Shown here in pieces: positions 5,443 to 7,515 of a DNA stretch of 7,515 nucleotides. The notes beneath the pieces are model-generated. The model was not told where the DNA came from. It saw only the letters and a program-made list of their open reading frames with translations, and searched no databases. The translations under genes and the position numbers were made by a program. This DNA comes from Acidimicrobiia bacterium (GTDB lineage: Bacteria > Actinomycetota > Acidimicrobiia > Acidimicrobiales > CATQHL01), in the NCBI GenBank assembly GCA_021296435.1, contig JAGWAK010000072.1, positions 5,000 to 12,514 on the forward strand, in the 5' to 3' direction. How positions within the stretch are numbered: position 1 is the first letter of the stretch; every line of letters begins with the position of its first letter.

Positions 5443-6518
5443 GTCCCCGCCTTGCGGGCGCTGCGCCACAGCACCAGGGCGAAGAACGGGGCGCCCACGA
5501 AGGCGGTGATCACGCCGACCGGCAACTCGGCGGGGGCGGTCAGCGTGCGGGCGCCCGTGTCCACGAGCGCCAGGAAGGCGGCGCCACCCAGCGCCGAGAG
5601 CGGCACGATCACCCGGTAGCTGTGGCTCACCAGCAGCCGGACGACGTGCGGTACCACCAGGCCGACGAAGGCAATGAGGCCGCTGACCGACACCGCCGCC
5701 GCGGTCAGCAGCGACGCCGAGACGATCACCGCGAGACGTGCCCGGCGTGGGTTCAGTCCCAGGGAACGCGCCTCGTCGTCGCCGACCCGCAGCACGTCCA
5801 GATGGCGGCGATGCAGCAGCAGGATCCCTCCGCAGACGACCACGTAGGGGCCCAGGATCCAGACCTGTCGCCAGCCGCTGGTGCTGAGTTGGCCGAACAG
5901 CCACGACAGCACCTCGCGGGTGCGAGTCTCGGGCAGTTGGCCGATGGCGTAGGTCTGCGCCGCGGAGAAGAAGGCCGCCATGGCGATGCCGCCGAGCAGC
6001 AGGGTCGCCGGCGACCGCCAGGCGCCCCGGGCGATGGCCGCCGAGGCCGACACCGCCACGAGTGCACCCAGGAAGGCGGCGGCAGGCAGGGCGTCGAATG
6101 GCCCCCAGCCCACGTCGAGCCCGAAGCCGAGGGCCAGGACCGCACCGAAGCCGGCACCGGCGGAGACGCCGAGCAGGTACGGGTCGGCCAGCGGGTTCCG
6201 GAACACCCCCTGGTAGGCGGCTCCCGCCATGGCCAGCGATCCGCCCACGAGCATGCCCAGCACCAGCCGGGGCAGCCGGATCTGGAACAGGATGCCTTCC
6301 TGGCGGCTGCTCAGCGGCGTGTCCACATGCACCAGCGGGAGGCGATCCACGAGGCTGGCGAGCACGTCGCCGAACGGCAGGGCTGCAGCGCCTGTCGTGG
6401 CGCTCAGCAGGGCCACGGCGGCGAGGGCGACCGCTGCTCCGACCGCGGCCAGCGGGGACAGCCGGAAGGCGCGGCCGGTCGCCCTCTCGGCGCTGTCCGG
6501 TGCCGGCAGTGTGGCCAT
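5439..6518 (-). CDS. btuC: Corrinoid (B12) ABC transporter permease, BtuC-like (FecCD family)
   Basis: This inner-membrane subunit of a type II ABC importer forms the translocation path as a homodimer with BtuD. The 359-residue product has about nine or ten hydrophobic helices (around 22-44, 82-103, 115-135, 143-164, 172-195, 216-236, 263-290, 303-322 and 332-352). The FecCD hallmark is clear: RLPRLVLGMLVGGSLAMAG (81-99), then QGVFRNPLADPYLLGVSAG (103-121). The coupling region GDDEARSLGLNPRRAR (246-261) should touch the ATPase. SGLIAFVGLVVPHVVRLL (279-296) and ELPVGVITAFVGAPFFALVL (331-350) are also family-typical. It starts 24 bp after the btuF stop, with only a weak AGG-type site, and its stop overlaps the btuD ATG. 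The first 20 residues are a short cytoplasmic extension. FecCD permeases also serve siderophores and heme; the corrinoid call rests on context. Confidence 0.93.
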   Translation of the reverse strand: MATLPAPDSAERATGRAFRLSPLAAVGAAVALAAVALLSATTGAAALPFGDVLASLVDRLPLVHVDTPLSSRQEGILFQIRLPRLVLGMLVGGSLAMAGAAYQGVFRNPLADPYLLGVSAGAGFGAVLALGFGLDVGWGPFDALPAAAFLGALVAVSASAAIARGAWRSPATLLLGGIAMAAFFSAAQTYAIGQLPETRTREVLSWLFGQLSTSGWRQVWILGPYVVVCGGILLLHRRHLDVLRVGDDEARSLGLNPRRARLAVIVSASLLTAAAVSVSGLIAFVGLVVPHVVRLLVSHSYRVIVPLSALGGAAFLALVDTGARTLTAPAELPVGVITAFVGAPFFALVLWRSARKAGT

Positions 6519-6542
6519 CGTGCCTGCGGGCTCGGGCCCTGG

Positions 6543-7439
6543 CTAGGACGCCGGGGCGATGGCCGCCAGCGCCTCGACGATGGTGCGGATGAACTGCGGG
6601 AGGCGAGGCCCCCAGCGCGAGGCGATGTCGGCGTTGACAACCAGGATGTTGCCGTCGCGGACCGCTGTCACCGTCTCCCAGCCGGGACGGGCCGCCACGT
6701 CGTCGGCGGTGTAGGCCAGCAGATCGGTGATGATGATCAACTCGGGGTCGGCCTCGATGATGTACTCCTCGGTGAGCTGCGGAAATCCGTAGCCGTCGCT
6801 GTCGGCGGGATCGGCGATGTTCACGGCGCCGAGTTCGGCGTACACGGCCCCGATGAAGCTGTTGGAACTCACCGAGAAGTGCGTGTCGTCCAGCTCGTGG
6901 TAGATGCGGATGGGCGCCTCGGGAGCGTCCGCCAGCGCCGCGGCGATCTCGGCTTGCATCGTCTCGATGACCTCCTGAGCCTCGGTGGGGTGTCCCGTGG
7001 CCGCGCCGAGTGCGGCGACCGCCCCGTAGCCGCCGGAGATGTCGAACGGGCTGGCGCTCACGAACACCGGGATGTCGAGGGCCGTCAGGCCGGCGACCAG
7101 CTCGTTGGTGTCGTTGGCGATCACCACCAGATCGGGTTCGTAGGAGGTGATGGCCTCGATGTTCGGATCGAACCCCGAGAGTTCGGTCGTCGGCGCCTCC
7201 GGCGGGTAAGTAGACCAGTTGTCCACGGCCACCACCTGCGGTCCTGCGCCGATGGCGAAGAGGATCTCAGTGGCGGTCGGCGACAGCGACACGATGCGCT
7301 GGGGCACCGCCTCGAGTGTCCACGTCCCACCCGCGGATTCGATCGTCACGGGTTCGTCGTCGCTGCCGCAGGCGCCGGCGAGCAGTCCGGCGAACGCCAG
7401 GATCGCGACGAGGAAGAGAACGGGGCGGGTCTTGGCCAT
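6543..7439 (-). CDS. btuF: Corrinoid-binding lipoprotein of the ABC transporter, BtuF-like
   Basis: The protein would capture corrinoid outside the membrane and deliver it to BtuC. The 298-residue product opens with a lipoprotein signal peptide: MAKTR, a hydrophobic core (7-20) and lipobox LAGAC (20-24), so Cys24 should be lipidated. The rest fits the helical-backbone metal/cofactor-binding family (PF01497 type). PQRIVSLSPTATEILFAIG (46-64) is the family opening, followed by VVAVDNWSTYPPEA, FDPNIEAITSYEPDLVV with the expected 'DLVV' turn, a SFIGAVYAELGAVNIAD block near 198-214, an EADPELIIITD block near 234-244, and a final W.TVTAVRDGNILVV segment. The mature protein is acidic, usual for exported binding proteins. 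The ATG at 7437-7439 has AGGAGG seven bases upstream. It is the first gene of the run in this window. Siderophore binders share the fold; operon context favours a corrinoid. Confidence 0.92.
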   Translation of the reverse strand: MAKTRPVLFLVAILAFAGLLAGACGSDDEPVTIESAGGTWTLEAVPQRIVSLSPTATEILFAIGAGPQVVAVDNWSTYPPEAPTTELSGFDPNIEAITSYEPDLVVIANDTNELVAGLTALDIPVFVSASPFDISGGYGAVAALGAATGHPTEAQEVIETMQAEIAAALADAPEAPIRIYHELDDTHFSVSSNSFIGAVYAELGAVNIADPADSDGYGFPQLTEEYIIEADPELIIITDLLAYTADDVAARPGWETVTAVRDGNILVVNADIASRWGPRLPQFIRTIVEALAAIAPAS

Positions 7440-7444
7440 CTCGG

Positions 7445-7487
7445 AGCCTCCTATCGGTCGAGGACGGAAGCTCGATCGACAGAGGCT
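7445..7487 (-). promoter_or_regulatory. Hairpin that sequesters the btuF Shine-Dalgarno
   Basis: The btuF leader (7440-7515 in the window) holds a long inverted repeat. AGCCTC (7445-7450) pairs with GAGGCT (7482-7487), and TCGGTCGAG (7454-7462) pairs with CTCGATCGA (7471-7479) with one A-C mismatch in the RNA. An eight-base loop (7463-7470) and a small 3x2 internal loop complete it. In the minus-strand mRNA the outer stem takes in four of the six bases of the AGGAGG Shine-Dalgarno (7447-7452). It would therefore close the ribosome site when formed. This looks like the expression platform of a translational switch, plausibly a cobalamin riboswitch whose aptamer would lie beyond base 7515. No aptamer core is visible in the bases available. 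Confidence 0.55.
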
Positions 7488-7515
7488 GCCGGCCGAACCA
7501 ACCCTTATCCCCGAG

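Noticed and set aside
4621..7439. Iron-siderophore or heme ABC importer instead of a corrinoid importer
   Set aside because: The families overlap and sequence alone does not separate them. Translational coupling to cobO and the continuous cobalamin operon make corrinoid the better call.

Overview
The window is about 7.5 kb of very GC-rich DNA. Every supported gene lies on the minus strand, so transcription runs from high to low coordinates. GC content, frequent GTG starts and Arg/Ala-rich shadow frames suggest a high-GC actinobacterium-like genome; the lipoprotein signal peptide (lipobox LAGAC) agrees but does not prove it. The long plus-strand open frames are shadows of the minus-strand genes.

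In transcription order the window reads: btuF (6543-7439, lipoprotein corrinoid-binding protein), btuC (5439-6518, permease), btuD (4621-5442, ATPase), cobO (4049-4624, corrinoid adenosyltransferase), cbiZ (3240-3935, adenosylcobinamide amidohydrolase), cobU (2668-3243, adenosylcobinamide kinase/guanylyltransferase), cobS (1902-2600, cobalamin synthase), cobD/cbiB (821-1732, adenosylcobinamide-phosphate synthase) and the first 218 codons of cobT (1-654, cut by the left edge). Three junctions are 4-bp ATGA stop/start overlaps: btuC-btuD, btuD-cobO and cbiZ-cobU.

Together these genes form a vitamin B12 uptake, salvage and nucleotide-loop-assembly operon. BtuFCD imports corrinoids and CobO adenosylates the cobalt. 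CbiZ cuts the aminopropanol side chain to give adenosylcobyric acid, and CobD/CbiB can reattach aminopropanol (phosphate). CobU makes AdoCbi-GDP, CobT activates the lower-ligand base and CobS joins the two halves. No corrin-ring synthesis gene is in the window, so salvage or remodelling is the clearest local job.

The genes are known families and I see no undescribed protein system. The least explained parts are the non-coding spacers. A compact structured element directly after the cobO stop carries a B12-box-like string ahead of cbiZ. A hairpin buries the btuF Shine-Dalgarno at the right edge. The cobS-cobD spacer holds a cluster of perfect palindromes, and a small hairpin lies ahead of cobT. 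No stretch over 300 bp lacks a gene.
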